Source: Pseudomonas grandcourensis
Lineage (GTDB): Bacteria > Pseudomonadota > Gammaproteobacteria > Pseudomonadales > Pseudomonadaceae
Assembly (NCBI RefSeq): GCF_039909015.1
Contig: NZ_CP150919.1
Location: 5,246,501-5,310,500 of the forward strand
Direction of reading: 5' to 3'
Length of the DNA stretch: 64,000 nucleotides
Shown here: in pieces, positions 57,614 to 64,000 of the stretch
Numbering within the stretch: the stretch's first letter is position 1
Layout of the letters: each line of letters starts with the position of its first letter
Program-made: the position numbers and the translations under genes
Notes under the pieces: model-generated
Seen by the model: the letters and a program-made list of their open reading frames with translations, nothing else
Told to the model about the DNA's origin: nothing
Databases searched by the model: none

Positions 57614-58348
57614 ATGCCCGACATGAATCATGCCCCCGCCCTGCCCGTCTGCTGCACGCCCCTCGATGACCATTGGCCACTGCCGTTTGTGCTGCCCGAT
57701 ACGGTCCTGCTGAGTACTCACTTCGATAGCACCCGACTGGCCAGCGATGACTTTCAGCGCAGCGCTGTCGAAGTGCCGGCGAGCATCCAGCGATCTGTCG
57801 CCAAACGGCAGGCGGAGTTTCTCGCCGGGCGAGTGTGTGCCCGGGCCGCGCTGCAGCGACTGGAAGGCTTGAGTTTGATTCCAGCCATCGGTGAAGACCG
57901 GGCACCGGTCTGGCCTGCTCATATCACTGGCTCGATCACCCATAGCACTGGCCGGGCCGCGGCGATCGTGGCGAACAAAAGCCAATGGCGCGGCCTGGGC
58001 ATGGACCTGGAAAACCTGCTCAATGCCGAGCGGGCCGAACGCCTGGCTGGGGAAATCCTCAATCCGCCGGAGCTCCAGCGCATGACGGCCGGTGATCATG
58101 ATCAACGGGCGTTGCTGGTCACCCTGACTTTTTCGGTCAAGGAAAGCCTGTTCAAGGCCCTCTATCCGATCGTTCGGAAACGCTTTTATTTCGAACACGC
58201 CGAAGTGCTGGAGTGGCGTGAGTCGGGTGAGGTGCGGTTGCGGTTGCTTACTGATTTGTCCAACGAATGGCGCTCTGGCACCGAGCTGGATGCGCAGTTT
58301 GGGGTCAAGGATGGGCAGTTGCTGAGTCTGGTCAGCATCAGGACCTGA
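57614..58348 (+). CDS. 4'-phosphopantetheinyl transferase (EntD/PcpS-like)
   Basis: The 244-residue protein has the transferase motifs GMDLEN (Mg-binding) and FSVKESLFKALY, and the SITHSTGRAAAIV strand. It transfers phosphopantetheine from CoA to carrier proteins of fatty acid or siderophore synthesis. In Pseudomonas one such enzyme, PcpS, serves both. Start codon uncertain: ATGs at 57614 and 57623 both lack a strong SD. No synthase cluster is near. Confidence 0.87.
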   Translation: MPDMNHAPALPVCCTPLDDHWPLPFVLPDTVLLSTHFDSTRLASDDFQRSAVEVPASIQRSVAKRQAEFLAGRVCARAALQRLEGLSLIPAIGEDRAPVWPAHITGSITHSTGRAAAIVANKSQWRGLGMDLENLLNAERAERLAGEILNPPELQRMTAGDHDQRALLVTLTFSVKESLFKALYPIVRKRFYFEHAEVLEWRESGEVRLRLLTDLSNEWRSGTELDAQFGVKDGQLLSLVSIRT

Positions 58349-58368
58349 GGTTTATTGGCGCCTGTTCG

Positions 58369-58455
58369 GGCCCCATCGCGAGCAAGCTCGCTCCCACAGG
58401 GATTTGTGGCGTGACATAGATCCAGTGTGGGAGCGAGCTTGCTCGCGATGGGGCC
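58369..58455. repeat. REPIN (inverted REP doublet)
   Basis: CCCCATCGCGAGCAAGCTCGC and an inverse arm with a spacer of about 30 nt, between convergent genes. Confidence 0.92.
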
Positions 58456-58474
58456 GCAACAGACAACTCAAGGC

Positions 58475-60085
58475 TCAACGCTTCTCCTGATTGCGCGGCC
58501 AGCTCAGACTGAAGCACGCCCCGCCCAGGCTCTTGCTCTTGCCGATCAACGCGCGCCCGTCATGCCAATGGATGATGCGCCGCACAATGGACAGGCCTAA
58601 CCCATGACCTCCAGACGCGCGGGTACGGCTGTCGTCAAGACGCAGGAACGGCGTAAAGATCTTTTCCCACGCCGACTCCGGCACACCCGGCCCGTCATCC
58701 TCGATATCCACCCGGCATCGCTGCTGCCCGACCTGATAGCTGATGGTCACCCGTGATTGCGCGTGGCGCATGGCATTGGTCACCAGGTTCTGGATCGCAC
58801 GGTGGAGGTAGCGCGGCTCGGCCTCGACCCAGGCGTCGTCGTTATCGGCGGCCGACAGGCACAACCCGCGTTGCACCGTGACGTCGGCACGCAACGGCGC
58901 CAGTTCTTCGATCACCTGATTGACCAAGGCATCCAGATCGATCCGCTGAAAGTTCAGCGCCGGCGAACCCTGCTCCAACCGCGCGTAGGTCAGCATCTCG
59001 TCCACCAGCCGGTCGAGGTCCTCGATGTCGTGGTCCATGCCCTGGCAGTATTTTTCCAGGGCTTGCGGCGTAGTGGCCGAGCCGATCATCTCCAGGCCAA
59101 AGCGCAGGCGTGCCACCGGCGTGCGCAATTCGTGGGACACCGCACGCACCAGTTCGCGCTGGATCGCCAGCAACTGCTGCAAGTGTTCTGCCATGCCGTT
59201 GAACGCCGAGGCCAGCCGCCCCACCGAGTCCGCGCCGCGAGCGGGTACGCGGGTTTCCAGGCTGCCCTTGGCGATGCGCGTGGCGGCGGCTTCCAGGCCA
59301 CGCAAGCGTCGCTCGAGCTGGCGCACCAGCAGATAGACGATCAGACCGATCAGTGTCAGGCCCAGCGCGGCGATCAGCACCAGCCACTCCGGCGGATAAG
59401 GATTCATCTGATACAACGGGCCGATTTCCAGGACCCACGGCGTGCCCACCATGCCGGCAAACACCCGGATCGAATCGCCCCCCTTGCCCAGCGCCATCAC
59501 CGTGTCGCCCTCGGATACCCGGCGGCTCTGGTCTTCGTCCATGTCTGCCTCGTCGACCGTGACCAGGCGCAGGTCGAAGCCGAAGCCCTTGCTTTCCTTC
59601 AAATGCGCCAGGCGCAAGGGCTGGTCGGCGACCGGGGTGCGCACCAGTTCATCGGTCAACAGGTAGATGGTCGCCCGGGCCAGCTGCTCGCTGATCTGCT
59701 GCACCTCCCCGGTGAGCATCAACTGTTCCTTGTCGCTGACCAGCTTGTAGACCTTCGCCGCGTGCGGCCCGGTCTGCTCCACCAATGCCTGGCCGCGCAA
59801 CACACGGGTGCGCTGGGTCAGGTCGAGGTCGGTCTCGGCAAAGGTCTTCAGCGCCAGCGGAATCCCCAGCAGCCGCTCCCACACCAGCAAGGCGCGGTGG
59901 CGCTCGGTCTGGTTCATCGGTTGCAGGTTGTCGGCCATCAGCGAGAACGTGCCGTGGGCCAGGCGTTCGCGGTATTGCTCGCTGCGCACCTGATTGAGCA
60001 GGTGCAACGCCAGCACACCGAGCACCGCCACCAGAATCAGCGCGGCGCACATGCCGCCATAGATACGCAGGAAGATCGAGTTCAC
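58475..60085 (-). CDS. Sensor histidine kinase (RstB-like)
   Basis: The 536-residue kinase has TM1 at about 8-28, a large periplasmic domain (30-250), TM2 at about 238-258, HAMP, HisKA with RAVSHELRTPVAR and HATPase ending GHGLGLSIV. The GTG start overlaps the regulator stop in GTGA. In P. aeruginosa a pair next to nrdA has this architecture. The signal is unknown. Confidence 0.92.
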   Translation of the reverse strand: MNSIFLRIYGGMCAALILVAVLGVLALHLLNQVRSEQYRERLAHGTFSLMADNLQPMNQTERHRALLVWERLLGIPLALKTFAETDLDLTQRTRVLRGQALVEQTGPHAAKVYKLVSDKEQLMLTGEVQQISEQLARATIYLLTDELVRTPVADQPLRLAHLKESKGFGFDLRLVTVDEADMDEDQSRRVSEGDTVMALGKGGDSIRVFAGMVGTPWVLEIGPLYQMNPYPPEWLVLIAALGLTLIGLIVYLLVRQLERRLRGLEAAATRIAKGSLETRVPARGADSVGRLASAFNGMAEHLQQLLAIQRELVRAVSHELRTPVARLRFGLEMIGSATTPQALEKYCQGMDHDIEDLDRLVDEMLTYARLEQGSPALNFQRIDLDALVNQVIEELAPLRADVTVQRGLCLSAADNDDAWVEAEPRYLHRAIQNLVTNAMRHAQSRVTISYQVGQQRCRVDIEDDGPGVPESAWEKIFTPFLRLDDSRTRASGGHGLGLSIVRRIIHWHDGRALIGKSKSLGGACFSLSWPRNQEKR

Positions 60086-60804
60086 AGGGACGGATCTACG
60101 CAAGCCTCGGGAACGAACAGGTAGCCTTTGCTGCGCACGGTCTTGATCAGCCGTGGATGCTCCGGGTCATCGCCGATCTTCGGGCGAATGCGCGAGATGC
60201 GCACATCGATGGAGCGGTCCTGACCGTCATAGCCGATACCCCGCAGCGCGGTGAAGATCTCTTCCCGGGAGAGGATACGCCCGGCATTGGCCACCAATAG
60301 CCAGAGCAGGTCGAATTCGGCGCTGGTCAGCTCGATGCCGCTGCCCTGCAACCAGGCTTCGCGCAAGGCGTTGTCGACGATCAGCGGGCCGAACTGCAGG
60401 CGCCGCTGTTTTTCCGGAGCGACCTCGGGCGCTTCACTGCGTCGCAACAAGGCCTGGATGCGCGCCAGCAACAGGCGCGGGCGTACCGGTTTGCAGACGT
60501 AGTCGTCAGCCCCAAGGTCCAGGCCGAGAATCTGGTCGGTGTCATCGGTGCGGGCGGTGAGCATCAGGATCGGGCCGTCATAGCGGGCGCGGACCTTGCG
60601 GCAAATGCTCAGGCCATCTTCACCGGGGAGCATCAGGTCGAGGATCACCAGGTCCGGCTGTTCCTTGATGATGCGATTTGCAGCAAGGGCGCCATTGCCT
60701 TCGATCGATACACGCAGGCCATTGGCTTCCAGGTAATCGCGGGTCAGTTCGGCCAGTCGCTGGTCGTCCTCCACAATCAATACCTGCCAGGCTTCTTGCT
60801 CCAC
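60082..60804 (-). CDS. OmpR family response regulator (RstA-like)
   Basis: The 240-residue regulator has LIVEDD, phosphoacceptor Asp in VILDLMLPGEDG and Lys-Pro as YVCKPVRP, then a winged-helix domain (LTSAEFDLLWLLVANAGRILSREEI, IRPKIGDDPEHPRLIKTVRSKGYLF). The GTG at 60804 has GAGG 7 nt upstream; an ATG start upstream is in frame but adds about 42 odd residues. Two direct TGTATA repeats lie 78-105 bp upstream. Confidence 0.92.
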   Translation of the reverse strand: MEQEAWQVLIVEDDQRLAELTRDYLEANGLRVSIEGNGALAANRIIKEQPDLVILDLMLPGEDGLSICRKVRARYDGPILMLTARTDDTDQILGLDLGADDYVCKPVRPRLLLARIQALLRRSEAPEVAPEKQRRLQFGPLIVDNALREAWLQGSGIELTSAEFDLLWLLVANAGRILSREEIFTALRGIGYDGQDRSIDVRISRIRPKIGDDPEHPRLIKTVRSKGYLFVPEACVDPSL

Positions 60805-60881
60805 GGGTGACCTCTGCTTGCCAAAAACACTAATAAGGAAGGATCCGCCCGTCTTTTTGTAATGATTCGGGAGGATAAATA

Positions 60882-60907
60882 TGTATACACGCTGGGCCGA
60901 TTGTATA
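60882..60907 (-). promoter_or_regulatory. Direct repeats upstream of the RstA-like regulator
   Basis: TGTATA at 60882-60887 and 60902-60907, spaced 20 bp (two turns), lies 78 bp before the regulator start. It may be an autoregulatory site. Confidence 0.4.
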
Positions 60908-61071
60908 AACGCCGCCCGTCGAGAACACAAGCGGGTAAATGCGTTCGGACAACAGGGTTTTTTGTGATAGGGTTCGCGCCCTTAAAAATCTGCCCGGGCG
61001 TTTTCGATGGTTGAAAATCGCTGAAAAAAGGTCCGGTCCAGCAGCGTCGCGGCCTACACGCCGGTTACCTC

Positions 61072-61105
61072 TTTCACACACAATTTACGCACAGGTTTAT
61101 CCACA
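61072..61105 (+). promoter_or_regulatory. DnaA-box cluster upstream of nrdA
   Basis: TTATCCACA (61097-61105) is a perfect DnaA box; TTACGCACA (61085-61093) has one mismatch and TTTCACACA (61072-61080) two. They end 10 bp before the -35 element. DnaA-linked control of nrd genes is known in E. coli. Confidence 0.7.
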
Positions 61106-61114
61106 GGTAGTACG

Positions 61115-61143
61115 TTGCAATCCCCCCCTAAAACGCATTATCT
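61115..61143 (+). promoter_or_regulatory. Sigma-70 promoter of nrdA
   Basis: TTGCAA (61115-61120) and TTATCT (61138-61143) with a 17-bp spacer. The first NrdR box covers the -10. Confidence 0.75.
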
Positions 61144-61179
61144 TGTACCCCGGCGCTAAAAAACCCCTAGATGTAGGGT
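61133..61179. promoter_or_regulatory. Paired NrdR boxes
   Basis: ACGCATTATCTTGTAC (61133-61148) and CCCCTAGATGTAGGGT (61164-61179) each match the 16-bp NrdR consensus at 10 positions, and their starts are 31 bp apart, the characteristic three-turn spacing. NrdR represses ribonucleotide reductase genes when dATP is high. Confidence 0.75.
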
Positions 61180-61545
61180 TTTGCGCAAAAAACCAAACAC
61201 AAACCAGACACCAATTTCAAGCGCTTTTATTGCCTCTGTCCGGTTGAACCATACGTATTTTTGAAAGACCAAACCGCGCGTGCGGATGGCTACTGTATTT
61301 CGGCCCCACGTGGTGAAAACGGTACGGGTGTTGCAGTCCTGAACTGTCACCTCAAAGGACCCCCGGTCTTGCGCCCACGGCACGAGACCAAAGACTTCGG
61401 CATGGAAGCGGCGCCCTATAGCCCCCTTCCTGATCTGTCCCGAAGTTGTTATGCCCGGCCCTCGCCGGTTGTAGTGCTTCAGGACGGAACGGTGGGCACC
61501 GTGATGGTGCCCAAACAAACATAGAGAATGTGGAGACACCCCCCC

Positions 61546-64000
61546 ATGCAAACCGACACAACTCGCGAGAACCCGCAGGGCACCTTGCCGCAGGCCACCG
61601 ATTCGAATTCGGATCTGTCCGCCACCGCGCCAGGTCAGCTGCGTGTGATCAAGCGTAACGGCACTGTCGTTCCCTACACCGATGACAAGATCACCGTCGC
61701 CATCACCAAAGCGTTCCTCGCAGTTGAAGGCGGCACCGCTGCTGCCTCGTCGCGAATCCACGACACCGTTGCCCGCCTGACCGAACAGGTCACCGCGACC
61801 TTCAAGCGTCGCATGCCATCGGGCGGCACCATCCACATCGAAGAAATCCAGGACCAGGTCGAACTGGCCCTGATGCGTGCCGGCGAGCAGAAAGTGGCTC
61901 GCGACTACGTGATCTACCGTGACGGCCGCTCGAAAGAACGCGCTGCCCACGCACCGGCCGAAGAAGCGGTCAATGCTCACCCGTCGATCCGCATCACCCG
62001 TGCCGACGGCAGCCTGGCGCCGCTGGACATGGGCCGCCTGAACACCATCGTCACTGAAGCGTGTGAAGGCCTGGAAGAGGTCGACGGCGACCTGATCCAG
62101 CGCGAAACCCTGAAGAACCTGTACGACGGCGTGGCCCTGACCGACGTCAACACCGCCCTGGTGATGACTGCCCGTACCTTGGTTGAGCGCGAGCCGAACT
62201 ACTCGTTCGTGACCGCCCGCCTGCTGATGGACACCTTGCGTGCCGAAGGCCTGGGCTTCCTCGGCGTGGCCGAAAGCGCTACCCACCACGAAATGGTCGA
62301 CCTGTACGCCAAGGCCCTGCCAGCCTACATCTCCAAAGGTATCGAGTTCGAACTGCTGAACCCTGTGCTGGCCTCCTTCGACCTGGAAAAACTGGGCAAG
62401 GCGATCAACCACGAGCGCGACCAGCAGTTCACTTACCTGGGCCTGCAAACCCTGTACGACCGTTACTTCATCCACAAGGATGGCGTGCGATTCGAACTGC
62501 CGCAGATCTTCTTCATGCGCGTGGCCATGGGCCTGGCGATCGAAGAGAAGCACAAAGAAGACCGTGCGATCGAGTTCTACAACCTGCTGTCGTCCTTCGA
62601 CTACATGTCGTCGACTCCGACCCTGTTCAACGCCGGTACCCTGCGTCCACAGCTGTCGAGCTGCTACCTGACCACCGTGCCGGATGACCTGTCGGGCATC
62701 TACCACGCGATCCACGACAACGCCATGCTGTCCAAATTTGCTGGCGGCCTGGGCAACGACTGGACGCCGGTTCGTGCGCTGGGTTCGTACATCAAGGGCA
62801 CCAACGGCAAATCCCAGGGCGTTGTTCCGTTCCTGAAAGTCGTGAACGACACCGCCGTTGCCGTTAACCAGGGTGGCAAGCGCAAAGGCGCTGTGTGTGC
62901 CTACCTGGAAACCTGGCACATGGACATCGAGGAGTTCATCGAACTCCGTAAGAACACCGGTGATGATCGTCGTCGTACCCACGACATGAACACCGCCAAC
63001 TGGATCCCTGACCTGTTCATGAAGCGTGTCTTCGATGACGGCAAGTGGACCCTGTTCTCTCCATCCGAAGTACCGGACCTGCACGACCTGACCGGCAAGG
63101 CCTTCGAAGAGCGCTACGAGTACTACGAAGCCCTGACCGAGTACCCGGGCAAGGTCAAGCTGTTCAAGACCATCCAGGCCAAAGACCTGTGGCGCAAAAT
63201 GCTGTCCATGCTGTTCGAAACCGGCCACCCATGGCTGACCTTCAAAGACCCGTGCAACCTGCGCAGCCCGCAGCAGCACGTTGGCGTGGTCCACAGCTCG
63301 AACCTGTGCACCGAGATCACCTTGAACACCAACAAGGACGAGATCGCCGTTTGCAACCTGGGCTCGATCAACCTGCCGAACCACATCGTCAACGGCAAGC
63401 TGGACACCGCCAAGCTGGAACGCACCGTGAACACCGCCGTTCGCATGCTCGATAACGTTATCGACATCAACTACTACTCGGTGCCGCAAGCGAAGAACTC
63501 CAACTTCAAGCACCGTCCGGTCGGTCTGGGCATCATGGGCTTCCAGGACGCTTTGTACCTGCAGCACATCCCTTACGGTTCCGACGCTGCCGTCGAGTTC
63601 GCCGACAAGTCGATGGAAGCGGTCAGCTACTACGCGATCCAGGCTTCCTGCGACCTGGCCGATGAGCGTGGCGCCTACGAGACGTTCCAGGGTTCGCTGT
63701 GGTCCAAAGGCATCCTGCCGCTGGATTCGCAACAGATCCTGATCGAGGCCCGTGGCCAGAAGTACATCGATGTCGACCTGAACGAATCCCTGGACTGGGC
63801 ACCGGTTCGCGCCCGTGTACAGAAAGGCATTCGTAACTCGAACATCATGGCCATCGCACCGACCGCGACCATCGCCAACATCACTGGCGTATCGCAGTCG
63901 ATCGAACCGACCTACCAGAACCTGTATGTGAAATCGAACCTGTCGGGCGAATTCACCGTGATCAACCCGTACCTGGTTCGCGACCTGAAAGCTCGCGGCC
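61546..64000 (+). CDS. nrdA: Class Ia ribonucleoside-diphosphate reductase, alpha subunit (3'-truncated by window)
   Basis: NrdA reduces ribonucleotides to deoxyribonucleotides with NrdB. The 818 codons present encode two tandem ATP-cone domains (about residues 33-125 and 144-235), then the catalytic barrel with SSCYLTTV, NLCTEI and VCNLGSIN and the ATATIANITGVSQSIEP loop. The C-terminal reductase cysteines lie beyond the window. GGAG lies 10 nt before the ATG. A second ATP-cone, as in P. aeruginosa NrdA, allows dATP-controlled oligomer inhibition. nrdB is expected downstream. Confidence 0.97.
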   Translation, partial: MQTDTTRENPQGTLPQATDSNSDLSATAPGQLRVIKRNGTVVPYTDDKITVAITKAFLAVEGGTAAASSRIHDTVARLTEQVTATFKRRMPSGGTIHIEEIQDQVELALMRAGEQKVARDYVIYRDGRSKERAAHAPAEEAVNAHPSIRITRADGSLAPLDMGRLNTIVTEACEGLEEVDGDLIQRETLKNLYDGVALTDVNTALVMTARTLVEREPNYSFVTARLLMDTLRAEGLGFLGVAESATHHEMVDLYAKALPAYISKGIEFELLNPVLASFDLEKLGKAINHERDQQFTYLGLQTLYDRYFIHKDGVRFELPQIFFMRVAMGLAIEEKHKEDRAIEFYNLLSSFDYMSSTPTLFNAGTLRPQLSSCYLTTVPDDLSGIYHAIHDNAMLSKFAGGLGNDWTPVRALGSYIKGTNGKSQGVVPFLKVVNDTAVAVNQGGKRKGAVCAYLETWHMDIEEFIELRKNTGDDRRRTHDMNTANWIPDLFMKRVFDDGKWTLFSPSEVPDLHDLTGKAFEERYEYYEALTEYPGKVKLFKTIQAKDLWRKMLSMLFETGHPWLTFKDPCNLRSPQQHVGVVHSSNLCTEITLNTNKDEIAVCNLGSINLPNHIVNGKLDTAKLERTVNTAVRMLDNVIDINYYSVPQAKNSNFKHRPVGLGIMGFQDALYLQHIPYGSDAAVEFADKSMEAVSYYAIQASCDLADERGAYETFQGSLWSKGILPLDSQQILIEARGQKYIDVDLNESLDWAPVRARVQKGIRNSNIMAIAPTATIANITGVSQSIEPTYQNLYVKSNLSGEFTVINPYLVRDLKARG

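Larger units (their letters stand above)
60805..61545. other. Intergenic region between RstA-like regulator and nrdA
   Basis: These 741 bases hold the minus-strand regulator promoter (A/T-rich at 60840-60910), DnaA-like boxes, the nrdA promoter and NrdR boxes, and a leader of about 390 nt to nrdA. A hairpin GGGCACC/GGTGCCC (61494-61512) lies near the nrdA SD. An 87-codon frame at 61261-61524 lacks an SD and was not called. Confidence 0.7.

Noticed and set aside
61261..61524. 87-codon frame in the nrdA leader
   Set aside because: No SD, TTG start, no family resemblance, codon use unlike neighbours. Kept as leader rather than a gene.
61150..61545. Cobalamin riboswitch before nrdA
   Set aside because: No B12-box-like motif was found, and class Ia enzymes are not the usual target; nrdJ is.
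61156..63732. 858-codon open frame antisense to nrdA
   Set aside because: It is a mirror of nrdA caused by high GC codon bias; residues show no domain, and it also spans the nrdA promoter.

Overview
The window looks like chromosome from a Pseudomonas of the fluorescens group. The evidence is oprH-phoP-phoQ, gacS beside an ldhA-like gene and cysM, fabA-fabB beside gpsA, a high-GC codon bias, and many REP/REPIN palindromes with the GCGAGC(A/C)(A/G)GCTCGC core typical of these species. From memory, several blocks keep the gene order of P. aeruginosa (acyl-CoA ligase to DUF4892, gpsA to fabB, gacS-cysM-rlmD-relA-mazG, arsC-wrbA, RstAB-like pair next to nrdA). No prophage, insertion sequence, CRISPR array, rRNA or plasmid gene was seen.

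Layout. 1-2.8 kb: promoter-proximal end of a Flp/Tad type IVb pilus locus on the minus strand (two pilins, prepilin peptidase, AAA+ ATPase, start of cpaB), with a divergent receiver-like/AraC regulator. 3.7-4.2 kb: tRNA Glu-Gly-Glu-Gly array with a clear sigma-70 promoter. 4.5-15.8 kb: housekeeping and signalling genes (chemoreceptor, MocR regulator, SDR and MDR oxidoreductases, pyrF, an OmpR-type two-component pair, an EF-hand protein, an AI-2E family permease). 15.8-21.3 kb: six-gene minus-strand operon starting with an acyl-CoA ligase and a thioesterase, preceded by a perfect 22-bp palindrome. 21.4-28.4 kb: gpsA-DUF4389-sixA, then divergently a small ORF, a periplasmic binding protein, a hybrid kinase and fabA-fabB. 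28.4-30.1 kb: short accessory patch with a small protein and a divergent nitrilase-superfamily protein.

30.1-42.6 kb: mazG, relA, rlmD, cysM, a PirRS-like two-component pair, gacS and a D-lactate dehydrogenase-like gene. 42.6-49.9 kb: small conserved genes (META lipoprotein, TlpA-like thioredoxin, arsC, wrbA, DUF2069, a Tag-like protein, ttcA, Yip1, SprT, a CoA transferase/racemase). 50-52.7 kb: dctA with a consensus sigma-54 promoter, divergent from an AraC regulator, with two near-identical palindromes between them. 52.8-61 kb: deacetylase-LysM protein, oprH-phoP-phoQ with four 11-bp-phased PhoP half-boxes, dienelactone hydrolase, a phosphopantetheinyl transferase and an RstAB-like pair. 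61-64 kb: nrdA, running off the window, with paired NrdR-type boxes over its promoter and DnaA-like boxes upstream.

The strongest new-looking signals are regulatory: the dctA/AraC intergenic region, the nrdA promoter, the oprH PhoP array, the acyl-CoA operon palindrome and the fabA palindrome. The least explained proteins are the nitrilase-like protein, the AAA+ protein of the Tad locus, the periplasmic protein/hybrid-kinase pair beside fabA, and a Tag-family protein lacking the catalytic and zinc residues. No wholly new multi-gene system could be demonstrated from sequence alone. Start codons were set by Shine-Dalgarno (SD) spacing and stop-start overlaps.
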